NCBI GenBank assembly: GCA_903929795.1
Contig: CAIYWC010000037.1
Coordinates: 1-64,000 of the forward strand
From: an uncultured Myxococcales bacterium
Lineage (GTDB): Bacteria; Myxococcota_A; UBA9042
DNA length: 64,000 nt
Reading direction: 5' to 3'
Part shown: in pieces, positions 38,084-47,623 of the stretch
Layout of the letters: each line of letters starts with the position of its first letter
Numbering within the stretch: position 1 is the stretch's first letter
Notes under the pieces: model-generated
Told to the model about the DNA's origin: nothing
The model's input: the letters and a program-made list of their open reading frames with translations, nothing else
The model's database searches: none
Made by a program: the position numbers and the translations under genes

Positions 38084-40694
38084 CAATTTCGCCGCCATCG
38101 GCCTTGCGGCGCGCGGGCAGCATCGCCACCAGCGCGCCAAAGAGCATCGTGATCGCGCCCAGCCACAGGAACGACACGAACGGGAACACGACGGCCAATA
38201 GGTGAATGAATTTCTGACCTTGCGCGGGCCGCATCGCCAGATAGAGGTCGTGCGAGAACGCCGATTGAATCGCCACCTCGGTCGTCGGCGAGGAATGCTT
38301 CTTGTAGAAGCGCACTTCGGGCAGCAGCACGTCGCCCACGCCGGTCGGCACGCAATCCACGCGCACGCCGCCCGACACCGCCACGTGCGTGTTGACGCCC
38401 ACGTAGCGCATCCCCGGCCACGGCCCGGCGCGCCAATCGGCCAGGAACGCCTGCAGGCCAGCCGGCGTGGCAAAATTCAGGTCAAACGCCATCTCGCCCG
38501 GTGTCGCACGCACTTCCACCGGGTCGGGTGCTTCGTCCTGGGCCCAGTCGCGCAGCTCGCCGAGAAACGCCATGACGACCTGCGGCGTGATCGCCGCGAC
38601 ATCCATCAGGTTTTTGCCCAGCTGCAGGTGCAGCACGCGCGGGTCCGCCTTGTCCACGCCGCGGATGCCAATCGCCGCGCCCAACGCGCCGACGAACTGC
38701 CGCGACGCGAACTGCTTGCCCGCCCGGGCATCGGCAAACGTCACCGCGACGCGCGGCTGGCCGGGAAATGTCTCGACCTTTGTGCCCGGTCCCAGCAGCG
38801 CCTCCACGGCGCGAATCGCCGGTTCCGGCACGGTCTGGTCGCGCGTCATGACGAGCATCGTCGCGCGGTGCGCGGCGTAGGCGCCATCGGCCTCGTAGTA
38901 GTCGCTTGCTGCGGCGAAAGTCAGCGTGTAATCGCCCACTTCTGCCTTGTCGCCCGGGTGCAGCGCGATCTCCGGCTGGTAGGTGCGAAACGCGTTGCCG
39001 GCGAACGCCAGAAAACAAAAGACCACGCCCAAGTGCACGATGTAGCCGCCATAGCGCCGCTTGTTGCGCAGCGTCAGCAGCACAAGCGCGATCGGATAGC
39101 TCTGGCCGTGCAGGCGCTGGCGCGCGCGCGTACCCACATGGAATTCCATGGCAATCGCCCAAAATACGAACGCGGCGAACCAGATCGTCGCCGCACCATA
39201 CCACTCGCGTGTGCCCAGCTCGGCGATGACCTCGTGCGCCGCCGCGGCAAATTCCAGCGACCGCGCACCCTTGGCGATCCACGTCGCGCGGCCCAGGTAC
39301 CAGAGCGCTACGGCCAGCGTGATCAACGCGGAAACCACCAGCGGCCGCGCCATGTTCTTCTCGAAATTGCGTCGCGTCGCCCGCCGCCAGGAGATCAGCG
39401 GCCCGACGCCCGTCAGCAGCAGGATCAGCAGCCCCAGCGGCGTCATCACCTGGTTGAACCACGGCTCGCCCAGCTGGACTTTTTGGGTCAGCGGCTGCAG
39501 GTGGATGCCGACATGGCCGACGACCGCCGCGAACGCGTTGTAGAGCTGCTGCACCGGCCTGGCATCGGAAATCTGGCCAAAAAGCGTGCCCCACAGCACC
39601 ACAAATGCGCAGCCGACCAGCAGCACGTTGTTGAACACGAAGAACGCCTCGCGGCTCATGACCGAGTCGAGCTCCGCATCCGCGCGCAGCGCCCGCCAGC
39701 GGATGCCGATGGCGATCGTTGAAATAACAGTGATAACAGCCATGTACCACAGGAAATAGCCTGCGAGCGTGGAATCGGCAAACGCGTGGACGGAGTCGAT
39801 CAGCTGGCTGCGGGTCAGGAACGTGCCGAAAATCGTCAGCAAAAACGTCAGGCACACCAGCACGGCGTTCCAGCGCTTCAACATGTTGCGGCGCTCCTGG
39901 ATCATCACGCTGTGCAGGAACGCCGTCGCGGTGAACCACGGGATAAGCCCAGCATTTTCAACGGGATCCCACATCCAGAAGCCGCCCCAGCCAAGCTCCT
40001 CGTAGGCCCACGCGCCGCCCAGAATCAAGCCCAGCGACAGGAACAGCCAGGAGACCAGCGTCCATTTGCGGGTGTCGCGTAGCCACTGGCTGTCCAGTTG
40101 GCCGGTGATGAGCGCGGCCATGCCAAACGCGTATGGCACTGTAAACGAGATGTAACCGGTCAGCAGGCTCGGCGGGTGGATCGCCATCAGCGGGTTCTGC
40201 AGCAGCGGGTTCATGCCCTTGCCGTCGTCGGGTCCAGCGCCGGCCTGGAAGACCTCAAACGGGTTGGATTCGAACACCATGAGCACGGCAAAGAACAGGA
40301 TCGACGTCGCCAAAATTCCGGTGACCCAGCCGAGATAGACCTGCGATTGCGTACGGTTGCGCAGCACGGCCACGACGGAAAATGTCGTCAGCGCGATCGT
40401 CCAAAACAGCAGCGCACCCTTCTCGCCGCCCCAAAACCCGGCGATCAGGTAGGCCAGCGGCATGTCCTGATCGGTGTACGCCGCGATGTATTTGTTGGAG
40501 AAATCGTGGCTGAGCAGGCCATAGAACAGGCACGCGCCCATGGCCAGCCAGATCAGCCATGTGGTGAGCAAACCGTGGCGGCTCGCGGCGAGCATGCCGG
40601 GCGAGCGCAACGCCGCGCCGCCGTACGCCAGGATGCCGGTCGCGAGCGTGGCGAGAAAAGCGCAGTAGAGGAGCGCGGTACCGAGGTCGTGCAT
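38058..40694 (-). CDS. ccmF: Heme lyase subunit CcmF (cytochrome c-type biogenesis)
   Basis: A multi-pass inner-membrane protein of 878 aa that attaches heme to apocytochrome c in system I. The tryptophan-rich WWD heme-handling motif is at about 229-247 (AWAYEELGWGGFWMWDPVENA). The conserved HPP motif is at 173-175, and further conserved periplasmic His residues are expected in the loops. The C-terminal third holds a long periplasmic domain (about 570-830) before a final membrane helix. No ccmA-E, ccmG or ccmH lies beside it, so it is an orphan here. The start is ATG 40694. A heme-motif lipoprotein pseudogene lies 10 kb away. Confidence 0.93.
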   Translation of the reverse strand: MHDLGTALLYCAFLATLATGILAYGGAALRSPGMLAASRHGLLTTWLIWLAMGACLFYGLLSHDFSNKYIAAYTDQDMPLAYLIAGFWGGEKGALLFWTIALTTFSVVAVLRNRTQSQVYLGWVTGILATSILFFAVLMVFESNPFEVFQAGAGPDDGKGMNPLLQNPLMAIHPPSLLTGYISFTVPYAFGMAALITGQLDSQWLRDTRKWTLVSWLFLSLGLILGGAWAYEELGWGGFWMWDPVENAGLIPWFTATAFLHSVMIQERRNMLKRWNAVLVCLTFLLTIFGTFLTRSQLIDSVHAFADSTLAGYFLWYMAVITVISTIAIGIRWRALRADAELDSVMSREAFFVFNNVLLVGCAFVVLWGTLFGQISDARPVQQLYNAFAAVVGHVGIHLQPLTQKVQLGEPWFNQVMTPLGLLILLLTGVGPLISWRRATRRNFEKNMARPLVVSALITLAVALWYLGRATWIAKGARSLEFAAAAHEVIAELGTREWYGAATIWFAAFVFWAIAMEFHVGTRARQRLHGQSYPIALVLLTLRNKRRYGGYIVHLGVVFCFLAFAGNAFRTYQPEIALHPGDKAEVGDYTLTFAAASDYYEADGAYAAHRATMLVMTRDQTVPEPAIRAVEALLGPGTKVETFPGQPRVAVTFADARAGKQFASRQFVGALGAAIGIRGVDKADPRVLHLQLGKNLMDVAAITPQVVMAFLGELRDWAQDEAPDPVEVRATPGEMAFDLNFATPAGLQAFLADWRAGPWPGMRYVGVNTHVAVSGGVRVDCVPTGVGDVLLPEVRFYKKHSSPTTEVAIQSAFSHDLYLAMRPAQGQKFIHLLAVVFPFVSFLWLGAITMLFGALVAMLPARRKADGGEIATASPAET

Positions 40695-40797
40695 GCCGGT
40701 CCGAGGGCGGGCGTCGCCGGGCGCGCAGTGTACGGTTTGCGCGCGTCGCGGTCACGGCCCAACCGCCAACGTCACGAAATTGCGGAACTTACCGGGC

Positions 40798-43119
40798 TCA
40801 CAGACCTTTTTGGCACGCCTGGGCTTTTTGCTTCAGGCCTTCCGGCATGTCGGCGGACTCGATCGCGTCCTTGAGGTACGTGCGCTTGGCCTTCGCCGAC
40901 TCGCCCGGGTTGATTGCGCACAGGGCATCGATGGCCTTTTCGCGCACAGTCATGTCGGTGTCGGAAAAGAAATTTGCAATCGGATCCATTACTTCCGGAC
41001 GCTTGGTCGACACCAGCGCGGCAATCGCCGCGATCTTCACGTCCTTGGACGGGTCAAACGCCGCCTGCCGCAGCGCCTCGATGTCGTCCAGCGTGACCTT
41101 GTCCGACAGCGCCTGCACGCACGTCGCGCGCACCTGCGAGTCCTTGAAATCCATGCCTTTGCGAAACAGCGGCCGCATCTTGTCGCCGTTGCCCGCGTCG
41201 CGCAGGTTCAGCAGGGCGTTGAAGACCGCGCGCTTCACCTCCGGATCCGGCTGCTGCACCAGGCCCATCAGGCCCGGCACCGCGGCCATCGCCTTGCGCT
41301 TGGACAGGCCGTTGATGGCCTCGATGCGCACCTTTTTGTCGGTGTCCTTGACCATCTCCGCCAGCACATCGTCCGCTTCCGGGTATTTCGCGCTCGCCGC
41401 GCCCAGCGCCAGCGCCACTTGCAAGCGGATGTCGCTGTCCGAATCTTTCTTCATCTCCGCCAAATCACGCGCAATTCCATCGTCTTGCAGCCGCGCCAGC
41501 GCGTACACCGCCGAGCGCTTGATGTTGGCGTCCGTGTCCTTGCGCGCTTCCTGCAGCAGCGCCACCACGTCCGGCTTGGGCCGGCTGCCCTTGGCAAATT
41601 CCGCCAAGGCGCGGATCGCCATTTGCCGCACGTCCGTGTTTTTGCTGGAGACCAGCTGCTTGACCTGGTCCAGGCGCAGGCTGCCGAGGATCTCAACCGC
41701 CGACTTCATCATCACTTCCTTGTCCCGGGCGCGGGCCGCCGCCGCATCCGCCAGCGGAACGATCGCGCGCTCGTCCTTCAGCGTCGCCAATGCCTGCGCC
41801 GCCGCGCCGCGCACTTCCGCAGAATCGTGCTTCAGCGCGTCAACCAGCTGCGGCGTCGCGGTCTTGGCGCCCAGCTTGCCGTACGTCTCCGCCGCCAGGA
41901 TCGCGCCGTCCGCGCTGCCTTTGGTGATGAGGTACACAAGCGACGCGTCCTTCGCCGCCGGCGAGCCGTTCTCGACCAGCACCTTGGCAATCTGCTCGCG
42001 CATTTTGGCCGAGAGCTGATCGCCGTCCATGGCCGTGTACAGCAGGTCGTACTGCTTCATCTCGACCAGACCGGCGAACGCCGCATCGCGCACCACGCCG
42101 TCGGAATGCGACAGCGCTCCGACCAGCGCCGGCGCCGCGATCTTGGTCTGCGTCGACTTGCTCAGCTTGTGCACCGCGTCCAGCGCTTCCTGCGCCGTGC
42201 CTGTCTTCAACTTCTCCGATTCCAGCAAATCCGCGTACTTGGTCGTGCCGTTCTTGGACAGCGCCTTGACGGCGCGCAGCTTCAGCTCCACGTCCGTGTC
42301 GTTTTCCACGAGATTTTCCAGCGCCGCGACCACGGTTTTTTGCCCGGCAAAGCCCGCCGCAATCACCGCGTCCAGCGCTGCGCCGCGCACCTGGACGGAG
42401 CGGTCCTTGAGCGCCGGCACCGCATCGTCCGCCTTCAGCTTGAACGCCGTCCGCGTCGCGCCGTCGGCAATCGCTTCCAGAATCGCGAGCTTGGGCCGCA
42501 TGGCCTGACCGTCGACCGCCGCGAGCAGGTCCTTGCGCGCCGCCAGATCGCCGCGTTGCAGCGCCTTGAGCGCGTCCGCAGCCGGCATCGCCCGGCCACC
42601 CACAAGCGCCAGCCCAAACTGCAGCGACGCCGGCGACTCGTGAAAACGCAGCAAATCCCATGGGTAAATCAGCGGCACCGCCGAACCGTAGCTCAGCTTG
42701 TCCGCCGTCAGCGGCCCCTGCACGTCGGGCGGCGCGGTCAAGTCAGAGTAGCCTTGCGCGCCCAGCGTCCAAAACGCCTCGGCCAACACCTGATCCGCAT
42801 CCGCCACCTTGTCCAGGACGATCGTCGCGGAAGTCCCTGAATTGATGCGCAAACTCGTCGCTCCGTACGCCTTGGGCGACCGCGACCGCAGCATCTCAAA
42901 GGCTTTTTGCGGCCGGTTCGCCATGCCGGAATCCGTCAGCTGCTTTTGCGCCTCGGGCACAATCAAGTGCAGCGTCACGCCGCCCAGGTCCACCTGCGTC
43001 AGCACGTAGAGCAGCGCCTCCGCGCGATCTGCTGCCCAGGCCGGTTGCGACGCCGCAGCGCACAACAGGACGGCGACCGCCGGTAGAACGCGCTTTGCCA
43101 CTCGCTCGAGAACCGCCAT
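40798..43119 (-). CDS. Exported HEAT-repeat protein
   Basis: A 773-aa protein with a signal peptide ending QPAWA-A. ATG 43119 was chosen for its GGAGG 7 bases upstream; the frame extends further upstream without support. Residues about 30-190 are an N-terminal domain of unknown type. From about 190 to the end there are many tandem HEAT/PBS-lyase-type repeats such as DTDANIKRSAVYALARLQDD and DTDKKVRIEAINGLSKRKA, spaced about 35-38 residues. It is probably a periplasmic scaffold. The gene is followed 103 bp downstream by the start of ccmF. Confidence 0.85.
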   Translation of the reverse strand: MAVLERVAKRVLPAVAVLLCAAASQPAWAADRAEALLYVLTQVDLGGVTLHLIVPEAQKQLTDSGMANRPQKAFEMLRSRSPKAYGATSLRINSGTSATIVLDKVADADQVLAEAFWTLGAQGYSDLTAPPDVQGPLTADKLSYGSAVPLIYPWDLLRFHESPASLQFGLALVGGRAMPAADALKALQRGDLAARKDLLAAVDGQAMRPKLAILEAIADGATRTAFKLKADDAVPALKDRSVQVRGAALDAVIAAGFAGQKTVVAALENLVENDTDVELKLRAVKALSKNGTTKYADLLESEKLKTGTAQEALDAVHKLSKSTQTKIAAPALVGALSHSDGVVRDAAFAGLVEMKQYDLLYTAMDGDQLSAKMREQIAKVLVENGSPAAKDASLVYLITKGSADGAILAAETYGKLGAKTATPQLVDALKHDSAEVRGAAAQALATLKDERAIVPLADAAAARARDKEVMMKSAVEILGSLRLDQVKQLVSSKNTDVRQMAIRALAEFAKGSRPKPDVVALLQEARKDTDANIKRSAVYALARLQDDGIARDLAEMKKDSDSDIRLQVALALGAASAKYPEADDVLAEMVKDTDKKVRIEAINGLSKRKAMAAVPGLMGLVQQPDPEVKRAVFNALLNLRDAGNGDKMRPLFRKGMDFKDSQVRATCVQALSDKVTLDDIEALRQAAFDPSKDVKIAAIAALVSTKRPEVMDPIANFFSDTDMTVREKAIDALCAINPGESAKAKRTYLKDAIESADMPEGLKQKAQACQKGL

Positions 43120-43294
43120 TTCCAGACCTCCGAAACCTGAATTTGCCCGATGTTGCAGCGCACCGGGCGCAGAAGCATCCGCGATCACCGGCGGACGATC
43201 AAGTCCACCCGCGAATTCCCGAGCGTGCCTGTTCTGACGCACTGCGTCAAACTAACCCGCGCGCAACTTCCAACGCAGCCGGCAGCCGGCCGAT

Positions 43295-44608
43295 TCACAG
43301 CCGCCACTCCAGCCGCGCCGCACCGTACACCTCGCGCCGCGCCGCATAGCCGTCGTCCAGCGCCTGCCAGCGCGTGCCGGCTTGCAGCACCGCGGACAGG
43401 GCCGCGCCGATCCGGTAGCGCAGCTCCGCCAGCGCGGATGTCCGCGAGATCGCGCCCATATCCGAAGCCGCCTGCAGGTGCTGCTGGCCCCAGTGCGCGT
43501 GGATCGACAGGCCCGCCATCTCCGGCGTCGCCAGCCACAGCTGCGTGCTCAGACCGTCCTGCCCCAGCAGCGCCAGCAGCGCAGTGAACCGCCACGCCGA
43601 ATCCGCCACCAGGTCAACCTGCGCACGCACGCCCAGCGGCCCGGAATTCTGCGCTGCCCACGCCAGCTTGGTCCGCTGCTCCGGGTTCTGCGCGGCCTGG
43701 GCCTGGAAACGCTCGACCTCGTACAGGTTGTCAAAGTAGCCCGGCAGGTAGCCGTGGCCCATGTACACGCCTTCCAGCCGCATCGTCAGGTTCGTCCGCG
43801 GCGCGATCGCCGGCAGCTGCAGCTGCACGCCCACGTGCCAGCCGCCGGTGTTCTGGTTGGGCGCCTCGGCAAAAGCCGGGCTGTGCGACATCGCCACGAC
43901 GTCCGTGTACAGCAGCAGCTGCCGCTCCGTGCCGCGCCACAGCGGGATGTCCGCGTCCACGCCATAGAGCCACAGCGGCGCGCGCAGCGTAATGGGCTGG
44001 TTGGTCTCATCGACGCCGGCGGCAGCACCCGTCGGCGCCGCCCGGTCCACCGCGACCGTCAGCGCCACCTGCAGATCGCGCACCCAGGACTGGGTATCGC
44101 CCAGCGGACGGTAGCTTGCGCGGGCCGCCATGATCTCCCAGTTCACCACGTCGTTGTTGAAGAATTCCACACCAAAACGCGGACCTTGCCACTTGAACGC
44201 CAGCGACGTCTTGTAGTGGTCCAGGTCCGTGGCGTTGTAGAAATGGTCGACGATCGCGCCGTGACCCAGGGTCACGCCGGTCGGCTCGCCGAGGCGCAGG
44301 CGGATCTGGTCGTTGGGCCGCCAATCAAGATATCGCAAAAGACGCGTGAAATCAGAAGCTTCGTCCCAATCCTGTCGGCGGATGCGCACGCCGTCATCGC
44401 CGGTCAGCATCAGACGCAGCGGCAATTGCCCGGCGACGTCCAGCGGCGTGGACCGGTACGAGACATACGCCTGCGCCGCCGCGTAAAAGTCATTGTCGAG
44501 GACGCCGAGGCCGAGATCAAAACCTCCATTAATTTCGGGTGTTTCTGGCGCAGCTTGCGCCGGGATCGCCGCGCACAGGCACACGGCAGCGAGCAGGAGC
44601 GACCTCAT
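43295..44608 (-). CDS. Predicted outer-membrane beta-barrel-like protein
   Basis: A 437-aa exported protein with a clear signal peptide ending IPAQA-A. Most of the sequence alternates polar and hydrophobic residues with many aromatic strand ends, for example RLMLTGDDGVRIRRQD, KTSLAFKWQGPRFGVEFF and AELRYRIGAAL, and it ends in a strand-like EVYGAARLEWRL. This fits an outer-membrane barrel of 14 or more strands, though no named family is recognised. ATG 44608 overlaps the stop of the xerC-like gene as ATGA, so the two are coupled. Confidence 0.65.
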   Translation of the reverse strand: MRSLLLAAVCLCAAIPAQAAPETPEINGGFDLGLGVLDNDFYAAAQAYVSYRSTPLDVAGQLPLRLMLTGDDGVRIRRQDWDEASDFTRLLRYLDWRPNDQIRLRLGEPTGVTLGHGAIVDHFYNATDLDHYKTSLAFKWQGPRFGVEFFNNDVVNWEIMAARASYRPLGDTQSWVRDLQVALTVAVDRAAPTGAAAGVDETNQPITLRAPLWLYGVDADIPLWRGTERQLLLYTDVVAMSHSPAFAEAPNQNTGGWHVGVQLQLPAIAPRTNLTMRLEGVYMGHGYLPGYFDNLYEVERFQAQAAQNPEQRTKLAWAAQNSGPLGVRAQVDLVADSAWRFTALLALLGQDGLSTQLWLATPEMAGLSIHAHWGQQHLQAASDMGAISRTSALAELRYRIGAALSAVLQAGTRWQALDDGYAARREVYGAARLEWRL

Positions 44609-45552
44609 GGCGCGGCCTCCTGTGCCGGCTTGCGCCCCGCCGTCGCCCGCGGGTGCGCGCGGTCATACGTGCGCATGAGCTGGCCCATGGACGCGTGCGT
44701 GTAGCGCTGCGTCGTCGACAGCCGCGCGTGGCCCAAAAGCTCTTGAATTTCGCGAATATCGCCGCCGGCGTCCAGCAGGTGCGTCGCAAAGGAGTGCCGC
44801 AGCGCGTGCGGATGGGTCGTCTTGTGCAATCCGGCCTGCAGACAGCGTTTTTCCAGCATCCGCGCCACGCTCCGCGCGGTCAGCCGCCCGCCGCGCCAGT
44901 TCAGGAACAGTGCCCGCTCCGCGTCCGCGCGCTTGCCCAGCGGACAGCGGTCTAGCAGCGTCTGACGCGCCGGCAGGTAGCGCTGCACCGCCTCGACCGC
45001 TTTGGAGCCAAACGGCACGATGCGGGTCTTTTTGCCCTTGCCGCGCACCCGCACCAGCCGCTCGCCCAGCTGGACATGCACCACGTCCAGGCCGGTCAGT
45101 TCCGACACGCGCAGCCCGGCGCCGTACAGCATCTCCAGGATCGCCAGGTCACGCAGCTGCAGCAGCGGATCGCCCTCGTCGCCGGTCAGCGGCGGCGACA
45201 GCAGCGCGATCATCTCGTCGACACTCAGCATTTTCGGCAGCAGCTTGGGCTGCTTGGGCCCGCGCAGGCCGTCCGCGGGACTCGCGTCCAACCGATTGCA
45301 GCGAATCAGGAATTTGTAAAAACTCTTCAACGCCGACAGCCGCCGCGCCACGGACGCCGGCGCGAGCTTGTCGTGCAGGTCCATTACATACTCGCGCACG
45401 TGCTCGCGCGTGGCCATGCGCGTGGACGTATCCGCGACGGTGCACCAGTCGTAATAGTTTTCCAAATCAAGGGTGTACGCGCGCAGCGAGTGCGCTGAGA
45501 GCCGACGTTCGGTCTGGATGTAGCGCAAGAAGGCCTGGATATCAGCGTCCAT
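44605..45552 (-). CDS. xerC: Tyrosine recombinase XerC/XerD
   Basis: A site-specific recombinase expected to resolve chromosome dimers at dif. The product is 315 aa from ATG 45552; a TTG two codons earlier was not preferred, and no clear ribosome site is seen. An N-terminal SAM-like DNA-binding domain (1-95) precedes the catalytic domain. Active-site residues are R148 (GAGLRVSEL), a lysine in RVRGKGKKTR (about 172), H249-x-x-R252, H275 (LLGHARLST) and nucleophile Y284 (TQRYTH). Its position in the origin half of the window and its full motif set argue for a housekeeping Xer rather than an element integrase. XerC versus XerD cannot be settled. Confidence 0.92.
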   Translation of the reverse strand: MDADIQAFLRYIQTERRLSAHSLRAYTLDLENYYDWCTVADTSTRMATREHVREYVMDLHDKLAPASVARRLSALKSFYKFLIRCNRLDASPADGLRGPKQPKLLPKMLSVDEMIALLSPPLTGDEGDPLLQLRDLAILEMLYGAGLRVSELTGLDVVHVQLGERLVRVRGKGKKTRIVPFGSKAVEAVQRYLPARQTLLDRCPLGKRADAERALFLNWRGGRLTARSVARMLEKRCLQAGLHKTTHPHALRHSFATHLLDAGGDIREIQELLGHARLSTTQRYTHASMGQLMRTYDRAHPRATAGRKPAQEAAP

Positions 45553-45587
45553 GGCCAAAGTGTGCCGCGGACCGTCCAGCTGTCGAG

Positions 45588-47507
45588 TTATTCGTCTACT
45601 TTTGCCACCCGCAGCCCCTCGCCCACGTAGCGCAGGTCCACCGCGCTCGCGGGATCCAGGCCACCCAGCTCATCGGCCAGGCGATCCAGCGTCACTTCGA
45701 GAAACGCGGTCAGCGCCACGACGTCGGCATCCGCCAGGTCCGGCCGCGTCAGCAGCGCGCGAATCAGCGCCTGGCGCAGGTCTTTGCGGATGTACCGGTC
45801 GCCCTGGCGGCCCTCGAAACCGCGCTGCAGGAAGGCCTGGAACGTCACCCGGTCCAGCGGCGCGAGCTGCGGCGCCCCGGCCACCACCTGCCACGCAATC
45901 GCTGTGCCGACAAGCGCCCGCAGCGGCAGCGGCGCCGTCGTCTTCAGGTCGCCGCCCGAAAGCGTCTGCGCCATCCGCACGACAGCTTGCACCGCGGTCA
46001 GCCGCTCGCGCATCGTCGCCAGTTCGTCCAGGGCCGCCACCGGCTCGCTCTGGCCATCGCGACCGTGCTGGGGAAAGGCCAGCGTCAGCCCACGCAGCAG
46101 CTGCAGGTCCGCCGGCTCCAGCCGTTCCAGACCCGCCGTACCGCCCAGTTGCTGGCGCATCGTCCGCGCGCGCTGGGCTTCGACAAGCACCAGGCTGTGG
46201 CCCGCGGTGAACAGCTCGCCCAGCGGCAGGACAGTCAGCAGCAGGCCAGCGTAGGTCAGGTCCGCATCGCTCAGGAATTCCAGGCCCATGGACGCCGTCA
46301 GCAGCGCGTGGCGGCTCCAGCGGCTCAGCTCATCCACCGCCGACGGTCGCGAAGCGCGCGCCGACTGGATCGCATAGCCCAGCCGCACGAGCGCCAATCG
46401 CAGCCGCGCCACCACGTCCTCAGGCAGGTGCGCCATGACGCGGCCGAGGAAGCCGCCATCGCGCACCTCGCGCAGCGCCAGCCCCAGCCGCACCGGCACG
46501 TCTTCGGGCAGGTAGGGCTGCAGCGTCTCCGGTTCGGCCACCGCCGTGCCACGGTAACGGGCGTGCAGTTCGCGCTTCCAGGCGTGCGCGTCGCGGTAGC
46601 TGTAGAGCTGCATCGCCTCGTCGCGGTCCAGAAAACCGATCTCCTCCAGGCGCGCGTTGCGCAGCTGCAACACGTCCTCCTCCAGCTGCGCCGGCAGCTC
46701 CCAGCGCGTCGCCAGCAGCAGCGCCCGCCCGCGGCCCGCCGATTGCCGCCACACCGAAGCGAGGAGCTGCCGCACGGCGGTCAAGTTGGCATCGTCGGCA
46801 TTGGCGATCAGCTGGAACGCCTGGTCGGGCGAGTTGAAGACCTCCGCATCGTCCGGATAATCGCCCTCCATGTCGTCTTCCGTCACGATCGCGACCGTCA
46901 GCGACTGGCTGAGGTAAAAGCTCAGCAGGCCATCGTCCTGCGCCGCCACGAAGCGATCGACGACGTCCTTGCCCGCGTCCTCCGCCGTCAGCAGCCACTC
47001 CGACACCGCGGCCGTGTCCAGCTCACCCGCCTGCCACGCGTCGAGATCCAGCGTCGTCTGCAGCTGCCGCGGCGAGGCCAGAGCCAGCAGATCGCCGGCG
47101 TCCGTCAGGCCGATCTCCTTGACCAGCAAAACAAATTCTTCCGGCGCCATCGCCTGAACCGCGCGCGCCGGGTCGGGCAGCGACAGGATCAGGTCCAGCT
47201 TCTCATCGCCCGTACCGCGCAAGAAGCGCAGCGACGACCACGTCAGGTGCCGACCGCCGCGATCCAGCAACGGCGCCAAGGCCCGCTGGCGGGCGGCCGG
47301 CTGATCGGCGAACGGGTCCGGCGCCTCGCCAGCCTGCGGCACCCACGGCTCCAGATCCTCTTCCGCGTGGCGGACTTCCGTCAGCGCGTCGTCCTCGTCC
47401 TCGTCGTCCGCGTCGAGCCCGTCATCGACCCAATCGCCCGGCAAGGCCAAGTCCTCCGCGTCGTCCAGCTCGTCGTCGTCCAGCAAATCGTCGTCGTGCT
47501 GCGCCAT
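45588..47507 (-). CDS. DUF6178-like large acidic cytosolic protein
   Basis: A 639-aa protein without signal peptide or membrane helix, from ATG 47507. Residues 1-50 are extremely acidic (runs of Asp/Glu). The rest is Leu/Ala-rich helical sequence. The stretch LSLPDPARAVQAMAPEEFVLLVKEIGLTDAGDLLALAS, followed by QLQTTLDLDAWQAGELD, matches my memory of the DUF6178 family found in deltaproteobacteria. That family has no known function. It lies upstream of the xerC-like gene, 36 bp away on the same strand, and diverges from murI. Confidence 0.6.
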   Translation of the reverse strand: MAQHDDDLLDDDELDDAEDLALPGDWVDDGLDADDEDEDDALTEVRHAEEDLEPWVPQAGEAPDPFADQPAARQRALAPLLDRGGRHLTWSSLRFLRGTGDEKLDLILSLPDPARAVQAMAPEEFVLLVKEIGLTDAGDLLALASPRQLQTTLDLDAWQAGELDTAAVSEWLLTAEDAGKDVVDRFVAAQDDGLLSFYLSQSLTVAIVTEDDMEGDYPDDAEVFNSPDQAFQLIANADDANLTAVRQLLASVWRQSAGRGRALLLATRWELPAQLEEDVLQLRNARLEEIGFLDRDEAMQLYSYRDAHAWKRELHARYRGTAVAEPETLQPYLPEDVPVRLGLALREVRDGGFLGRVMAHLPEDVVARLRLALVRLGYAIQSARASRPSAVDELSRWSRHALLTASMGLEFLSDADLTYAGLLLTVLPLGELFTAGHSLVLVEAQRARTMRQQLGGTAGLERLEPADLQLLRGLTLAFPQHGRDGQSEPVAALDELATMRERLTAVQAVVRMAQTLSGGDLKTTAPLPLRALVGTAIAWQVVAGAPQLAPLDRVTFQAFLQRGFEGRQGDRYIRKDLRQALIRALLTRPDLADADVVALTAFLEVTLDRLADELGGLDPASAVDLRYVGEGLRVAKVDE

Positions 47508-47623
47508 GTCCCCACCCTACGCGATCCGCCGCGGCGGCGGTCAAGTAAGCACGGCCGTCGCGGCTTGTCGAGGCGTCCCGCCGGAACTTGACCGCGCATC
47601 GCCCGCCGCCGAAACTGCCGCAC

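Noticed and set aside
44605..45552. The tyrosine recombinase as a phage or genomic-island integrase
   Set aside because: The protein has the Xer length and motif layout, there are no att-like repeats or cargo genes, and no tRNA is adjacent.
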